This document shows positions 14,121-24,644 of a stretch of DNA of 64,000 nucleotides, in pieces. Numbering within the stretch: position 1 is the first letter of the stretch; every line of letters starts with the position of its first letter. Under the pieces are notes generated by a model that saw only the letters and a program-made list of their open reading frames with translations, ran no database searches and was not told the DNA's origin. Source of the DNA: Acidobacteria bacterium Ga0077551 (GTDB lineage: Bacteria > Pseudomonadota > Alphaproteobacteria > Caulobacterales > Hyphomonadaceae); contig LNFC01000009.1 in assembly GCA_001464545.1 (NCBI GenBank), positions 1 to 64,000 of the forward strand, written 5' to 3'. The translations under genes were made by a program, and so were the position numbers.

Positions 14121-15692
14121 CTATCCCGTCCTTTTCGCTTCGCCGGAGGCTTTCGCCTCCCGCACCCGGCCGATTTCTTCGGCCACTTTCTTCTCGATCG
14201 ACGACAAGCCCTGCTGCACCTGCTGGATATGCGTCTCCAGCCATTCGCGTGTCAGGTTCAGCGCCGTGATATTCTGGTCGATCACCTTGATCGCCGCATT
14301 CGCCTGCGCGCGTTCCTTCGCATAGTCGAAGGGCGGCAGTTGCGGCGTAATGATCTCGTCGAAATAGGCCGGGCAAGCCGCCTGCTCGCCCAGCTTGTCG
14401 CGCAGGCTGTTGCGCGTGCGCCGGTGCGCCTGGCGGTAGGCGACCTTCAGGCCGCGCTCCTGGTCCGCCGCCTTCGCCGCAATCGAGACGGCAATATCGC
14501 GCCGCGATTCCAGAAGGTTCATCGCCTTCTCGATTTCCCGTTTCGCCATCGCATGGCGCGACAGCTGCGTCTCGAACCACATCCGGCTCGTCGAGAAGTA
14601 TCCGGAAAGATCCCCGCGCAAATCCTCGCGGAGTTGCTGGCGGTGCTCATACGCCTTGCGCTCCTTGCGCCACACCCGGCCATAGCCCGGATAGGGATCG
14701 GAAATCCGGTCATAGCCCTCGTAGACCGCGAGCGCAAAAACCGTCAGCCCAAGGATCAGCAGCGCCAGCGCCACGAAGCTCTCGAAGCCGATGATGTTCG
14801 GGAACATGTCGCGCACGACCAGTCCCGGCGGGATCTGGAACATCGAGAACTCGGCCAGCGTGCCCGCCGCTTCGGCGGCCATCAGCCCCTCCTCCACCGC
14901 GTCGCGGAAGTGCGCCACGAAGAAGTTGAGGAAGATGCCGGCGAGAATGCAGACGCCGGCAATCACTCCGCCCGCCACCTTCGCCGGCATGGCCGGATGG
15001 TTGAGATAGCGCAGGCCGAAGAAGCCCGCCGTTACGCCGAACAATACGTTGACCGCCGAAACGCCGAACGCGACCAGCAAGCCGCCCAACAGGCCGGCGC
15101 TCTGCGCATCCTTGAACAGCAGGGCATTGAACGCGCCTTCCACCAGCATGATGAAGACGAGGATGGCAATCGCCTGTTCCACGTTCTTCTTGATGTCCGG
15201 GGTGCGCTGACCAATGCCCGCGCCGTGGCGTTCCTTGAAGGATTGCAGCTCGATGATCGCGGCCGAATGGCGCTCCTTCGCGTCATTGGAGTCGTCGGTC
15301 TCGTAATGGCGGAACTCGTGCTCCTCCGCCTTGATCGCTTCGCGCAGCTGGTCGGGATGAATGTCGGCCGGCGCGGTGTCGTGGATATAGTTGCGCACCC
15401 CGGCAGCGGTCGTCGACATCCAGGTCGTCAGGCCCCGGCGCACTTCCTCGGCGCGCTCGGCGATCAGTTGTTCGCGCTCGCTCCACTGGTCCTGGGTCAT
15501 CGCTTCAGACGAAGGCAACGCATCCTCTGCGTCCCGCCGGGCGTCCTTGCGGGTCATGCCCCGGCTGAGGCCCAGCTCGCCCTTGGCGCGCTTGCCTTTC
15601 AGTCCGTGGTCTGACAATTCGTTTCGACCCTCAAGCGGCTTGATCTGCTTCGGGCATCCGATGTCCGTGCCCCAGCGCACAGTCTTCTTCAT
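14121..15692 (-). CDS. Four-helix membrane protein with long cytoplasmic coiled-coil regions, unknown function
   Basis: 523 aa. The N-terminal about 165 residues are hydrophilic and helix-rich. Four hydrophobic segments follow at about 170-192 (AIAILVFIMLVEGAFNALLF), 200-228, 240-262 (VIAGVCILAGIFLNFFV) and 303-328 (FVALALLILGLTVFALAV). The C-terminal about 190 residues are charged helices consistent with coiled coil. I recognise no family. AAGGA lies upstream of the ATG. It is followed 3 bp later by the VWA-like gene, so the two products probably act together at the inner membrane. Confidence 0.8.
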   Translation of the reverse strand: MKKTVRWGTDIGCPKQIKPLEGRNELSDHGLKGKRAKGELGLSRGMTRKDARRDAEDALPSSEAMTQDQWSEREQLIAERAEEVRRGLTTWMSTTAAGVRNYIHDTAPADIHPDQLREAIKAEEHEFRHYETDDSNDAKERHSAAIIELQSFKERHGAGIGQRTPDIKKNVEQAIAILVFIMLVEGAFNALLFKDAQSAGLLGGLLVAFGVSAVNVLFGVTAGFFGLRYLNHPAMPAKVAGGVIAGVCILAGIFLNFFVAHFRDAVEEGLMAAEAAGTLAEFSMFQIPPGLVVRDMFPNIIGFESFVALALLILGLTVFALAVYEGYDRISDPYPGYGRVWRKERKAYEHRQQLREDLRGDLSGYFSTSRMWFETQLSRHAMAKREIEKAMNLLESRRDIAVSIAAKAADQERGLKVAYRQAHRRTRNSLRDKLGEQAACPAYFDEIITPQLPPFDYAKERAQANAAIKVIDQNITALNLTREWLETHIQQVQQGLSSIEKKVAEEIGRVREAKASGEAKRTG

Positions 15693-15966
15693 CCTGTCTG
15701 TCCTTGTACCGTTATCCGAAAGCCTCCCATCAGGCCTGATGCGAAGCGTGGGCGCCGAGACTTGACAGAGTCTGAACGTGGAAGGCTCCTTCCAAAATGG
15801 TAATGTTCGTTAACTGAGCAATTTGTAATGCGCTGCGGACACGCGCAATCCGAACGAATTCATGGACTTAGGTTGCGGCTGTATCCACGAGGACACAGCG
15901 GGCGCAATTCTTGCGCGGTAAGGCTTTGCTAAGGCCTGTGTTCAAACGGGGGGCAAAGCGCCCGGA
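15693..15966. other. Intergenic region upstream of the membrane/VWA-like operon
   Basis: About 270 bp between the start of the 523-aa membrane protein gene (leftward) and the end of the hydrolase-like paralogue (also leftward). It must hold the promoter of the membrane/VWA-like operon. I see no clear terminator or operator. Confidence 0.4.
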
Positions 15967-16908
15967 TCAGGCGCATTCGCGCAGCAGCTCCAGAAGCGCG
16001 CCGCCGGACTGGTAGGCCGCGAAGATATCGCCGCTCGGCAGGTAACCGAAGGGGATCGCCACCCGCTTCGACTCCGCCTCGAAACCCGCCTTCCAGGTGC
16101 TCGTCGTCTCGGCGCCCGACAGTGCAATCCCGCGCATCTTGGCAAACACACCGTCCGTGAGGAACGCATCATCGCTGAGCGAATAGCGCATCTCGTCCCG
16201 GAACGTGTCCCAATGGATGGTGGAACCGACGGCCCAGGCCGCCTCGACATCGCGGACGAAATTGCGCACGAACTCCACATCGCCGGGACTCTTCTGCGTA
16301 ACCGTCTCATAGAACCGCGACGGCCCGACCCGCCGGGCAATCTGGCGCAGCGCCTCCAGGGAGACCCGCGCGCCCGCAGGATTCTTCAGCGCCTGGACGA
16401 GGATCGGCCCGAACCATTGCGGGCGAAACTCCAACAGGATGTCCCGGTTGAACACGCAGTTCACATAAGCAGAATAACTCACCCGTGGCGAGGCCGCCGC
16501 CAGCCGGTAGCCCACCGGGCAGGCCGATCCGACCGAGACCAGCACCACGTTCTCCAGCTTCGCTTCATCGAGGAACTGCCCGAGCAGCGCCGCCTGTTCT
16601 TCTACCGCGCTGACCCGGTCCGACGCGCCGAAACCCGGCCGGCGAATCGCGAAAGTGCCAAACCCCGCTTCCGCAGCGTCAACGCAGAACCCCCAGGCCG
16701 GACAGTTGGCGTATTCCAGGGAATGCAGGAAAATCAGCGGCCTGAGATGATCGGCGCCAAACTGCATGTATTCCAGCCGCCGCTTCGACGGCCCGACCCG
16801 CGCCGACTGCCACACCCGCAGCACACGCTTCTTGTCGCCGACTTCGTCGAGCGCATTTCCGCGCGGAGTATCCGCCGGCGCAGGAGAGAGAATCGAGACA
16901 TTAGTCAT
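15967..16908 (-). CDS. Alpha/beta-hydrolase-fold protein, likely non-catalytic, paralogue 1
   Basis: 313 aa. Alpha/beta-hydrolase layout: LRPLIFLHSLEYANCPAWGF near the oxyanion position, FGTFAIRRPGFGASD after strand 4, then the nucleophile-elbow position ENVVLVSVGSACPVGYRL. The canonical GxSxG with Ser in the middle is replaced by SVGSA, so the catalytic Ser is not where the fold needs it. The C-terminal end IPFGYLPSGDIFAAYQSGGALLELL closely matches the neighbouring gene, so the two are tandem duplicates. Similar folds occur as the sensory part of LuxR-type regulators in this lineage, though no HTH is present here. Function unknown. Confidence 0.7.
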   Translation of the reverse strand: MTNVSILSPAPADTPRGNALDEVGDKKRVLRVWQSARVGPSKRRLEYMQFGADHLRPLIFLHSLEYANCPAWGFCVDAAEAGFGTFAIRRPGFGASDRVSAVEEQAALLGQFLDEAKLENVVLVSVGSACPVGYRLAAASPRVSYSAYVNCVFNRDILLEFRPQWFGPILVQALKNPAGARVSLEALRQIARRVGPSRFYETVTQKSPGDVEFVRNFVRDVEAAWAVGSTIHWDTFRDEMRYSLSDDAFLTDGVFAKMRGIALSGAETTSTWKAGFEAESKRVAIPFGYLPSGDIFAAYQSGGALLELLRECA

Positions 16909-16991
16909 GCTTGATCAGCGAAGTTACTAAACCGCTGACGAGTTTTGGCAACCAGTGTGCAGGAAGCGCTGCAAAGTTGGTTTTGGGCGCG

Positions 16992-17948
16992 TCAGGCGCG
17001 GTCTTCAATCAGCTGCAGAAGGGCGCCCGAATTCTGGTAGAGCGCAAACAGGCTTCCGCTAGGCAGGATGGCCGTGGGGATCTCCAGCTCGGCAGACTTT
17101 GCCTCGAAACTGGCTCGCCATTCAGCCTGCGTATCGGCGCCGATGACCGCAATGCCGGGAAAACCTGCAAGGGCGCCCGGTGTCAGCGATGGATCCGGCT
17201 CCAGATTGCGCAACTCGCGCCGGAAAGTCTCGGGCTTCAACGCGCAGACACAGGCCCAGGCCTCGGCAAGGTCCCGCGTCTGGCTGTGGATGAATTGGGT
17301 ATCACTCTCCACCTTCAGGAAATTCTCGTACAGCGACAGATGACCGGAGCGGCGCCCGAAATGCGATATCGCTGTCAGCGCCAGACGTGCGCCCGCATCT
17401 GTCTGCACGGTCTGTATGAGCAGATCGCGAATCCAGGGCTCGATGCTGCCAAAGCTCGGCGCGGCATAGGCGGGCCGCGCCAGCAGCGTGAACGCGATTC
17501 GTTCGCTCGCCTGAGCCAGCCTCAACCCCGCCCGGCGGGCCGTGCCTTCAGCGATCAGCACGGCGTTCTCGAACTCAGCTTCTTCCAGGAAATCCGACAG
17601 CAGCCGGACTTCCTCGGCAATCGTGGAGACCGGGCTCGTCTCGCCAAATCCCGGGCGGCGCACAGAGACGACGCTGAATCCCATGTCCGCCGCATCAACG
17701 CAGAGCCCCCAGGGCGGCGCCATCGGATAGTCGACCGAATGCAGCCAGATCAGCGGACGCAGCCCCGGCTGCCCGAATTGCATGAACTGGACATGCTTGC
17801 CGAGGCCGCCAAGATAGGCGGTCTGCCAGACACGCAGGATTCGCTTGCGGCGGCCCACCTTGTCCAGCTGGTTCGCATACGGATCGACCGCTGCGCCGAG
17901 CCCCGAATCCTCGGGTGGCTTTCCAAGTCTCGTTATCGACTTAGCCAT
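16992..17948 (-). CDS. Alpha/beta-hydrolase-fold protein, likely non-catalytic, paralogue 2
   Basis: 318 aa from the ATG at 17948; the longer track start has no support. It is colinear with paralogue 1: KRILRVWQTAYLG against KRVLRVWQSARVG, LRPLIWLHSVDYPMAPPWGLCVDAA against LRPLIFLHSLEYANCPAWGFCVDAA, and the same SGSLFALYQNSGALLQL end. The nucleophile elbow reads AVLIAEGTARRAG, that is AEGTA instead of GxSxG, so the Ser is missing here too. It sits 83 bp upstream of paralogue 1 on the same strand. Two adjacent copies that both lost the nucleophile suggest a binding or sensing role rather than hydrolysis. Confidence 0.7.
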   Translation of the reverse strand: MAKSITRLGKPPEDSGLGAAVDPYANQLDKVGRRKRILRVWQTAYLGGLGKHVQFMQFGQPGLRPLIWLHSVDYPMAPPWGLCVDAADMGFSVVSVRRPGFGETSPVSTIAEEVRLLSDFLEEAEFENAVLIAEGTARRAGLRLAQASERIAFTLLARPAYAAPSFGSIEPWIRDLLIQTVQTDAGARLALTAISHFGRRSGHLSLYENFLKVESDTQFIHSQTRDLAEAWACVCALKPETFRRELRNLEPDPSLTPGALAGFPGIAVIGADTQAEWRASFEAKSAELEIPTAILPSGSLFALYQNSGALLQLIEDRA

Positions 17949-18194
17949 GCGCAGTTCCCAAGCAAGCAAGTTCGTCAGATTGTAGCATGCTTGCCGATTC
18001 GTGACGAGCACGGCAAGCAGACAGACAGCTGGGTGTGGTAACGATTGCGTGCCGGTTTTGCAGTTTTGCACAATCGTGCGTCAATCGGAACGGTAAAACG
18101 CCCCGAAGCGGCGGCCAAGTTTGGCTTGCATACCGTTGCGGTAAAGGCGCAGCCTGCTGCTGCACAAGAAACCAGACATATGGAGTGAAACGCG

Positions 18195-19145
18195 ATGCCC
18201 GATCCGAATATCCTCAAGCGCCTGCATCCAGAGTTCGAGCCGCTGTTTGCGCAGTTTGCCGCGGTGCCGGAAACGCCGCCGACAATTCCCGAGACACGCG
18301 CGATGTACCGGATGCTGCAACCCACCGCGCCGCAGCTGAAAGTCGGCGAAATCCGGGACGCGACCTTCCCCGGCCCTGCAGGTCCGGTGAAAGTGCGCCA
18401 CTACATCCCCGAGGGCAAAGGTCCCTTCCCGGTGATCGTGCACTTCCATGGCGGCGGCTTCATCATGGGCGACCTCGAGACGCATGATGCGCAATGCCGC
18501 CTGCTATGCCGCGAGAGCGGCTGTATCGTAACGGCGGTCGACTATCGTCTGGGCCCGGAACATCCCTATCCCGCCGGGCATGAAGACAGCTTTGCCGCCC
18601 TGCGCTGGGCCGGCTCCAACGCCACCCTTTTCGGCGGCGACGCCAGCCGTCTCGGCGTTGCGGGCGACAGCGCCGGCGGCCACCTCGCGCTTTATTGCGC
18701 CCTTCGCGCCAAGCGCAGCGGCGGCCCGTCGATCAAGGCCCTGCTCGCCATCGTTCCCGGCGTCGTGATGGGCCCTCCGCTGACGGACGACATCAAGGCC
18801 GGGCGCGAGACGCGCAACAACAGCCTGCTCGGCACCGAAGGCATGGACAATTTCGTCGCCGCCTATTTCCAGGATCCTTCAGACGCCAGCGACCCGGCGC
18901 TGAATTTCCTCGGCGCGGATGTTTCCGGCCTGCCGCCCTCGATCATCGCGCCTGCCGAGATCGACGTGTTGCATGACGAAGGCGTGGAGATGGCGAAACA
19001 CCTCGAAGCCGCCGGCGTGCCGACCCAGCTGATGGTCGCCGAAGGCATGGTGCACATCTATTTCTCGGTCACGGAAGTGTTCCCCTCCGCGAAGCCCTGG
19101 GCGGTGAAGGCGGCGCAGGCAATGGGGAAACTGATGCGGGCCTAG
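18195..19145 (+). CDS. Alpha/beta hydrolase, hormone-sensitive-lipase family esterase
   Basis: 316 aa. Motifs of the HSL/family IV esterases are all present: oxyanion HFHGGGFIMGD, nucleophile elbow GDSAGGHLAL, acid AEIDVLHDEG and a late histidine in EGMVHIYF. Hydrolyses carboxyl esters of short or medium acyl chains in the cytoplasm; the natural substrate is unknown. GGAGTGAAACGCG precedes the ATG. It is divergent from the paralogue pair and convergent with the amidohydrolase gene, with 7 bp between stops. Confidence 0.93.
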   Translation: MPDPNILKRLHPEFEPLFAQFAAVPETPPTIPETRAMYRMLQPTAPQLKVGEIRDATFPGPAGPVKVRHYIPEGKGPFPVIVHFHGGGFIMGDLETHDAQCRLLCRESGCIVTAVDYRLGPEHPYPAGHEDSFAALRWAGSNATLFGGDASRLGVAGDSAGGHLALYCALRAKRSGGPSIKALLAIVPGVVMGPPLTDDIKAGRETRNNSLLGTEGMDNFVAAYFQDPSDASDPALNFLGADVSGLPPSIIAPAEIDVLHDEGVEMAKHLEAAGVPTQLMVAEGMVHIYFSVTEVFPSAKPWAVKAAQAMGKLMRA

Positions 19146-19152
19146 GCCCGCT

Positions 19153-21213
19153 TCACTCCCCCGCAGGCGCCACCACAACCGGAACGTCCGTGAACGGCTT
19201 GATGCCGAAGTGCGGATAGATCTCGCTCGGGAAGTAGACGGTGTCGCCTTTCGAAACGAGCCGGATGGTCTTGATCGCCTTCAGGTCCTCCACCGGATTG
19301 CCGGGCACGAGGAAGAAGTCCGCCTTCTTGCCGGGCTCGATCGAGCCGAGTTCGGCGCCGAGGCCCATATAGTCGGCGGCCTCGAAGGTGGCCCGGGCGA
19401 GGATTTCGGGCGCCGTAAATCCGGCCTTCTGGTAGAGTTCCAGTTCGCGGTGCAGCGTCAGCGCGCCGCCTAGGTCGGTGCCGAAGACGATGAAGATGCC
19501 GCGATCCTTCATGCGTTTGATCGTGCCGGACATCTGGTCGAAGGCGCCCTTATAGGCGGCGTCTTCTTCCGGGCTGCCGATGGCGGACCAGGCGGCCTTC
19601 GCCGCGCGCTGCACAGCGACGGGCATGTTGTCGACATAATCCGCCATGCCGGCCTGCAGCTCGCCATTGCGCGACAGCAGCAGCGCCTCATGGATCGCAA
19701 AGGTCGGGTCGATGGCGACGCCGTTGTGCGCCATAAGGTCCAGCGTATGGGCGACCTGCTCGCTATTGAGGTCAACCTTCGGCAGGCGTTGCAGCGCGGT
19801 GAGGCGCAGCAGGGTGCGGGTGTCTTCTTCCGGCGCCAGCACCCAGCCGAGCATCAGCTGGTTGATATGCGTGATCTCGTCATAGCCGGCTTCGATCATC
19901 GTGTTCGCATTGGTGAAGGCGGGCACGTGACCGGAGACGCGCAGGCCGCGTTCCCTGGCGCGCTCGACCATGGCCGGCACCCAGTCGGGGGTCATCGAGT
20001 TGTAGATCTTGATCTGCCGGAAATCGCCCTGGTCGGCGTACCAGTCGACAGCGGCGAGGGCCTCTTCCTCGGTGCTGACGAGAATGCCGTTGTTAGAGCT
20101 GAACGGGCTCTTGCCTTCAATGAAACCGGAGCGGACGACGCGGGGGCCGGCGAGCGTGCCGGCGTCGATCTTGGTGATCAGTTCACTGAGCACCGCGTTG
20201 TCATTGCCCATGTCGCGGACGAGCGTGACGCCGGCGGCGATGTTCTTCAGTGCGTCGTCTTCGCCGACATGGCCGTGCATTTCGGCGAGGCCGGGGATCA
20301 GCGAGCCGCCCTGCCCATCCACCACATAGGCGCCGGCGGTATCCGCCGCGCCCGCCGTGACGGCCTTGATCAAACCGTTCTCGACGATGACGGTCGACGG
20401 CGCGGTCATCGCCTTTGCTTTCGGATCAAAGACGCGGACATTGGTGATCGCCAGCGGCGCGTCGTACCGGTGCGCGGTCTCGGCCTGGATCGTCTCGAGG
20501 CGCTGCGTGGACAGACGCGTCGCCATGTCCTTCAGCTGGTCGTCGGCGTCTTCATAGCCTTCGCGCACGATGACGAAGCGGGGCGACATCAGGGCAAAAA
20601 GATCGCCTCCCGCATCGAGCAGGAAATAGCTGGGGTCCGTATCATTGCCGACGAGGGCATAGGCAAAGGCGTCCACCGGGCCGCCTGCGCCGTCGAGGCG
20701 GACGGTTTCCAGCAGGCTCATCGACAGGGCGCCGGCGGGCCAGGCCGGCAAGGAGAGGTCTGCGTCCGCCAGCAGCGCCTTGGCATAGACCGCCAGCGTA
20801 TACGGCGAGGCATTCTGCGGTACGTAGATCGTCGGCTCTGTCATCGCGGCGGTGGATGAGCCGGTCGTGTCGGTCCAGCTGGCGACGCCGTTCTCGAGCG
20901 CGAAGGTCTCGTGGATCTCGTTACCGAACGTGGTTGCGCCGTCGATGGTCCAGCTGACCGGCAGGCCGTCCGCGCCGAGCTTGATCGTCTCGGCCAGGGT
21001 GGGCCCGCGGCCATTGTTGCGGTATTCGTAGTCGACCTTGACGGTGTCGCCTGTCGTGGTCGCGACAAGCTGGCCGAGCGTCTTGTCGAACAGGCGGACG
21101 GAGAAGGTCTCGGTGGTCGCTTGCGGCTCTGCCAGCGGCGCCTTCGCCTCATGCGCGCAGGCGCCCAGTACGAAGAGCGCCGCGAGCGCCATGGAGCCAA
21201 ACCGGTTGATCAT
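19153..21213 (-). CDS. Amidohydrolase-family lipoprotein (imidazolonepropionase-like)
   Basis: 686 aa. Signal with lipobox LFVLGAC, so an exported lipoprotein. The N-terminal about 230 residues form a non-catalytic domain. From about residue 250 the metal-dependent amidohydrolase fold starts (ITNVRVFDPKAKAM, AEMHGHVGEDDALKN, RVSGHVPAFTNANTMIEAGYDEITHINQ). It ends with FGTDLGGALTLHRELEL and GSIEPGKKADFFLVPGNPVEDL. The metal site uses HGH instead of the usual HxH pair and keeps later histidines. Relatives act as peptidases or amidases on imidazolonepropionase-like or dipeptide substrates; specificity cannot be read here. AAGG lies 8 bp upstream of the ATG. Confidence 0.88.
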   Translation of the reverse strand: MINRFGSMALAALFVLGACAHEAKAPLAEPQATTETFSVRLFDKTLGQLVATTTGDTVKVDYEYRNNGRGPTLAETIKLGADGLPVSWTIDGATTFGNEIHETFALENGVASWTDTTGSSTAAMTEPTIYVPQNASPYTLAVYAKALLADADLSLPAWPAGALSMSLLETVRLDGAGGPVDAFAYALVGNDTDPSYFLLDAGGDLFALMSPRFVIVREGYEDADDQLKDMATRLSTQRLETIQAETAHRYDAPLAITNVRVFDPKAKAMTAPSTVIVENGLIKAVTAGAADTAGAYVVDGQGGSLIPGLAEMHGHVGEDDALKNIAAGVTLVRDMGNDNAVLSELITKIDAGTLAGPRVVRSGFIEGKSPFSSNNGILVSTEEEALAAVDWYADQGDFRQIKIYNSMTPDWVPAMVERARERGLRVSGHVPAFTNANTMIEAGYDEITHINQLMLGWVLAPEEDTRTLLRLTALQRLPKVDLNSEQVAHTLDLMAHNGVAIDPTFAIHEALLLSRNGELQAGMADYVDNMPVAVQRAAKAAWSAIGSPEEDAAYKGAFDQMSGTIKRMKDRGIFIVFGTDLGGALTLHRELELYQKAGFTAPEILARATFEAADYMGLGAELGSIEPGKKADFFLVPGNPVEDLKAIKTIRLVSKGDTVYFPSEIYPHFGIKPFTDVPVVVAPAGE

Positions 21214-21309
21214 GTCGAATACCTTCCCGCCCGGGCCGCTCGTGCAGCGGCCTTGTTGCGGGCATTGGTTGCATATTGCTGCTGGGCTGGGAAGTTAAGG
21301 CCGCGACTC

Positions 21310-21331
21310 ATCCTGAGCGAAGTCGAAGGAT
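21310..21331. repeat. Short palindromic repeat (CCTGAGCGAAGTCGAAGGA type)
   Basis: ATCCTGAGCGAAGTCGAAGGAT with ATCCT/AGGAT ends, in the 145-bp gap between the amidohydrolase and pccB genes. This sequence is a widespread dispersed intergenic repeat in alphaproteobacteria. No gene function is implied. Confidence 0.6.
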
Positions 21332-21358
21332 GGGCCGCATTGTTTGACGAACTTTTTC

Positions 21359-22891
<1,533 letters not shown>

Positions 22892-23061
22892 GCCCCGGCG
22901 CTCCTCAGGAAATCTGTTCAAAATCTGCCGGGAAGACTGATACCCCCTCGGGCGGGGATGGCAAGCTGGGGCGCCGCGACAGTTGAGCTTGCCGCAGCGG
23001 AAAAGAAGCGCCCCGGATGTCCGGTCCGGGGCGCGGTTGCAGGGATGGAGCTTACTCCGGG

Positions 23062-23565
23062 CTACCAGCCGCGGCTGTAGCCTTTGCTTTTGTAGGGGTA
23101 CGGGATGCCCTCGACGCTGACGACGCTGCCGCGGCGGATTTCGCACGAGACGCGGGTTTCCACATCGCGGCGGCGGCCTTCGAATTCGACCTCGTCGAGG
23201 GTGACGAAGAAGCCGCGAGGGCCGATCTGGCGGACATAGAGGTCGTCGTCGATTTCGACATCGCGGTAGCCTAGCTGGCGGGCTTCGTAGCGGACGGCCT
23301 GGCGGCAGGCCTGGACGGCGTCGCGTGAGAGTTCACGCACCTCCCAGTCGGTCTGGCCGTACTGGTTGAGACCGCGGCGATAGCCGCCGCCGCGGTGGTA
23401 GTCGTCATAGCCCGAGCCGATGGCGAGCGTCAGCGTCGTGTCGCTGCCGAGCAGGGTTTCGATCTTGGCAACGCTGCGCGTGTCGGCGGCGGCCGGGAGG
23501 GTGAAGAGCGCCGGCGCGGCAAGCGCAACGACGGCGGCTCCAAGGGACTTGATGGGTTTCATCAT
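23062..23565 (-). CDS. Secreted protein of unknown function
   Basis: 167 aa from the ATG at 23565 ([29 protein letters not shown]), which gives a proper Sec signal peptide with an AAA-D cleavage site; the track start is 17 residues further out. The mature part has a Gly/Tyr/Arg-rich stretch ([18 protein letters not shown]), then two Cys (QACRQAV and RVSCEIRRG) that could form a disulfide, and a C-terminal Tyr/Lys/Gly tail. No known family recognised. Monocistronic by appearance. Confidence 0.75.
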   Translation of the reverse strand: MMKPIKSLGAAVVALAAPALFTLPAAADTRSVAKIETLLGSDTTLTLAIGSGYDDYHRGGGYRRGLNQYGQTDWEVRELSRDAVQACRQAVRYEARQLGYRDVEIDDDLYVRQIGPRGFFVTLDEVEFEGRRRDVETRVSCEIRRGSVVSVEGIPYPYKSKGYSRGW

Positions 23566-23750
23566 GGGACCAGATTTGCACACCCCTGCGAAACCGGGGC
23601 TGAAGCGCGCGTTCATCCCCGGTTTCGCTCCGGTTCAACTCCGCTCGGCGACCCGGATCCCTGAAAATTAGTGAGCGCTCGTTCGCAATGCCGTATTTTC
23701 GCCACATTTAAGTGTGAGTGAATGTTTGTTCGCAAATATGGAGACCGAAC

Positions 23751-23930
23751 ATGACCGCCCGCCTGATGACCCCCTTCTGCTTTGCCTCGCTGCTCGCCGC
23801 CGCGCTGATCGCTGAAGGCGCGCTGGCCCCGTACATTGCCGCTGACACCGATCGGGTGCAGCCGGCCGCCGGCGAAGCGGCCACCTATGCGGATATCTAC
23901 CGGCTGGAACTGCTGCACGACGAAGCTTGA
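23751..23930 (+). CDS. Small exported or membrane peptide, unknown
   Basis: 59 aa from the ATG at 23751, with GGAG 9 bp upstream. An N-terminal hydrophobic stretch (LMTPFCFASLLAAALIAEGALAPYIAA) could be a signal or membrane anchor. It is followed by a short acidic tail (YADIYRLELLHDEA). Upstream, two related segments (GTGAGCGCTCGTTCGCA and GTGAATGTTTGTTCGCA) flank the probable promoter. Function unknown; coding status is moderately supported by the ribosome site and composition. Confidence 0.5.
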   Translation: MTARLMTPFCFASLLAAALIAEGALAPYIAADTDRVQPAAGEAATYADIYRLELLHDEA

Positions 23931-23982
23931 TCGGCGCTCTGGCCTGCCTGCCCTCCCTTGGGGGTAGGCGGCGGCCACCCCG

Positions 23983-24510
23983 TCAGAGAAGCGAAATGCC
24001 TCTGAGCGTGATCTTCTCGTCGATGATGAAGGAGCGGAAGTCTGTCAGGGCCTGTGACCATTGATAGGCTTCATCGAGGCCGAAGCTGTTGTCATCGTCG
24101 AGATGAACGCGAACGACCGTGCAGATCACGGGGCCGAGATCTTCGCTGTTGTCGATGGTCATCGTGCCGCCGTAGCGATTGAGGTTGAAGCGATTGGCAG
24201 CTTCCAGCAGGGCCGTGCGATCGCTGGTCTCCGCGAGGGGGAGACAGGCTTTCAGGGCCACTTCCTCACAGCGCTGGGAGTCGAGTATATCCACCACGCA
24301 GCGGCGCAGCCCTGCCACGAAGCCGAGGCCCTGCAACTCCGCCGACAGCATGGGCTGGCCGTAAAGGATTGCGGAGCGCGTTTTTTTGACACCCACCGAT
24401 TCCAGGGCGGCGCGGACCGAGGCGACACTCGCAGGCTCGGCGGCGGCGGCGCCGGACAGGGCCGCCAGCACCAGCAAGGGCGCTGCAAGCCGGCCGAAAG
24501 AAACATGCAT
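23983..24510 (-). CDS. Secreted YbjN-like domain protein
   Basis: 175 aa from the ATG at 24510; the TTG in the track is 12 codons further upstream. Signal peptide LAAPLLVLAALSGAAAAEP. The C-terminal region (ANRFNLNRYGGTMTIDN...VRVHLDDDNSFGLDEAYQWSQALTDFRSFI) has the strand-helix spacing of YbjN-type domains. These are tetratricopeptide-chaperone-like folds of unclear function in bacterial envelopes. Three cysteines lie in the mature part (RRCVVDILDSQRCEEVALKAC). The family assignment is by pattern only. Confidence 0.65.
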   Translation of the reverse strand: MHVSFGRLAAPLLVLAALSGAAAAEPASVASVRAALESVGVKKTRSAILYGQPMLSAELQGLGFVAGLRRCVVDILDSQRCEEVALKACLPLAETSDRTALLEAANRFNLNRYGGTMTIDNSEDLGPVICTVVRVHLDDDNSFGLDEAYQWSQALTDFRSFIIDEKITLRGISLL

Positions 24511-24644
24511 GGGAAGGACCTGACGGAAACTCTGGAGCTGTTGCAACGATAGGGTTTACACGCTGACCGGCAAGCGCCCAGCCGCAGCGTGCAGGAACCT
24601 TTCAGACGTCCGCTCGTTTACGCTTCATTAGGGGGGAATGATGC

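Noticed and set aside
13554-15614. 686-aa plus-strand ORF
   Set aside because: Antisense shadow of the VWA-like and membrane-protein genes; His/Arg-rich composition typical of a wrong frame.
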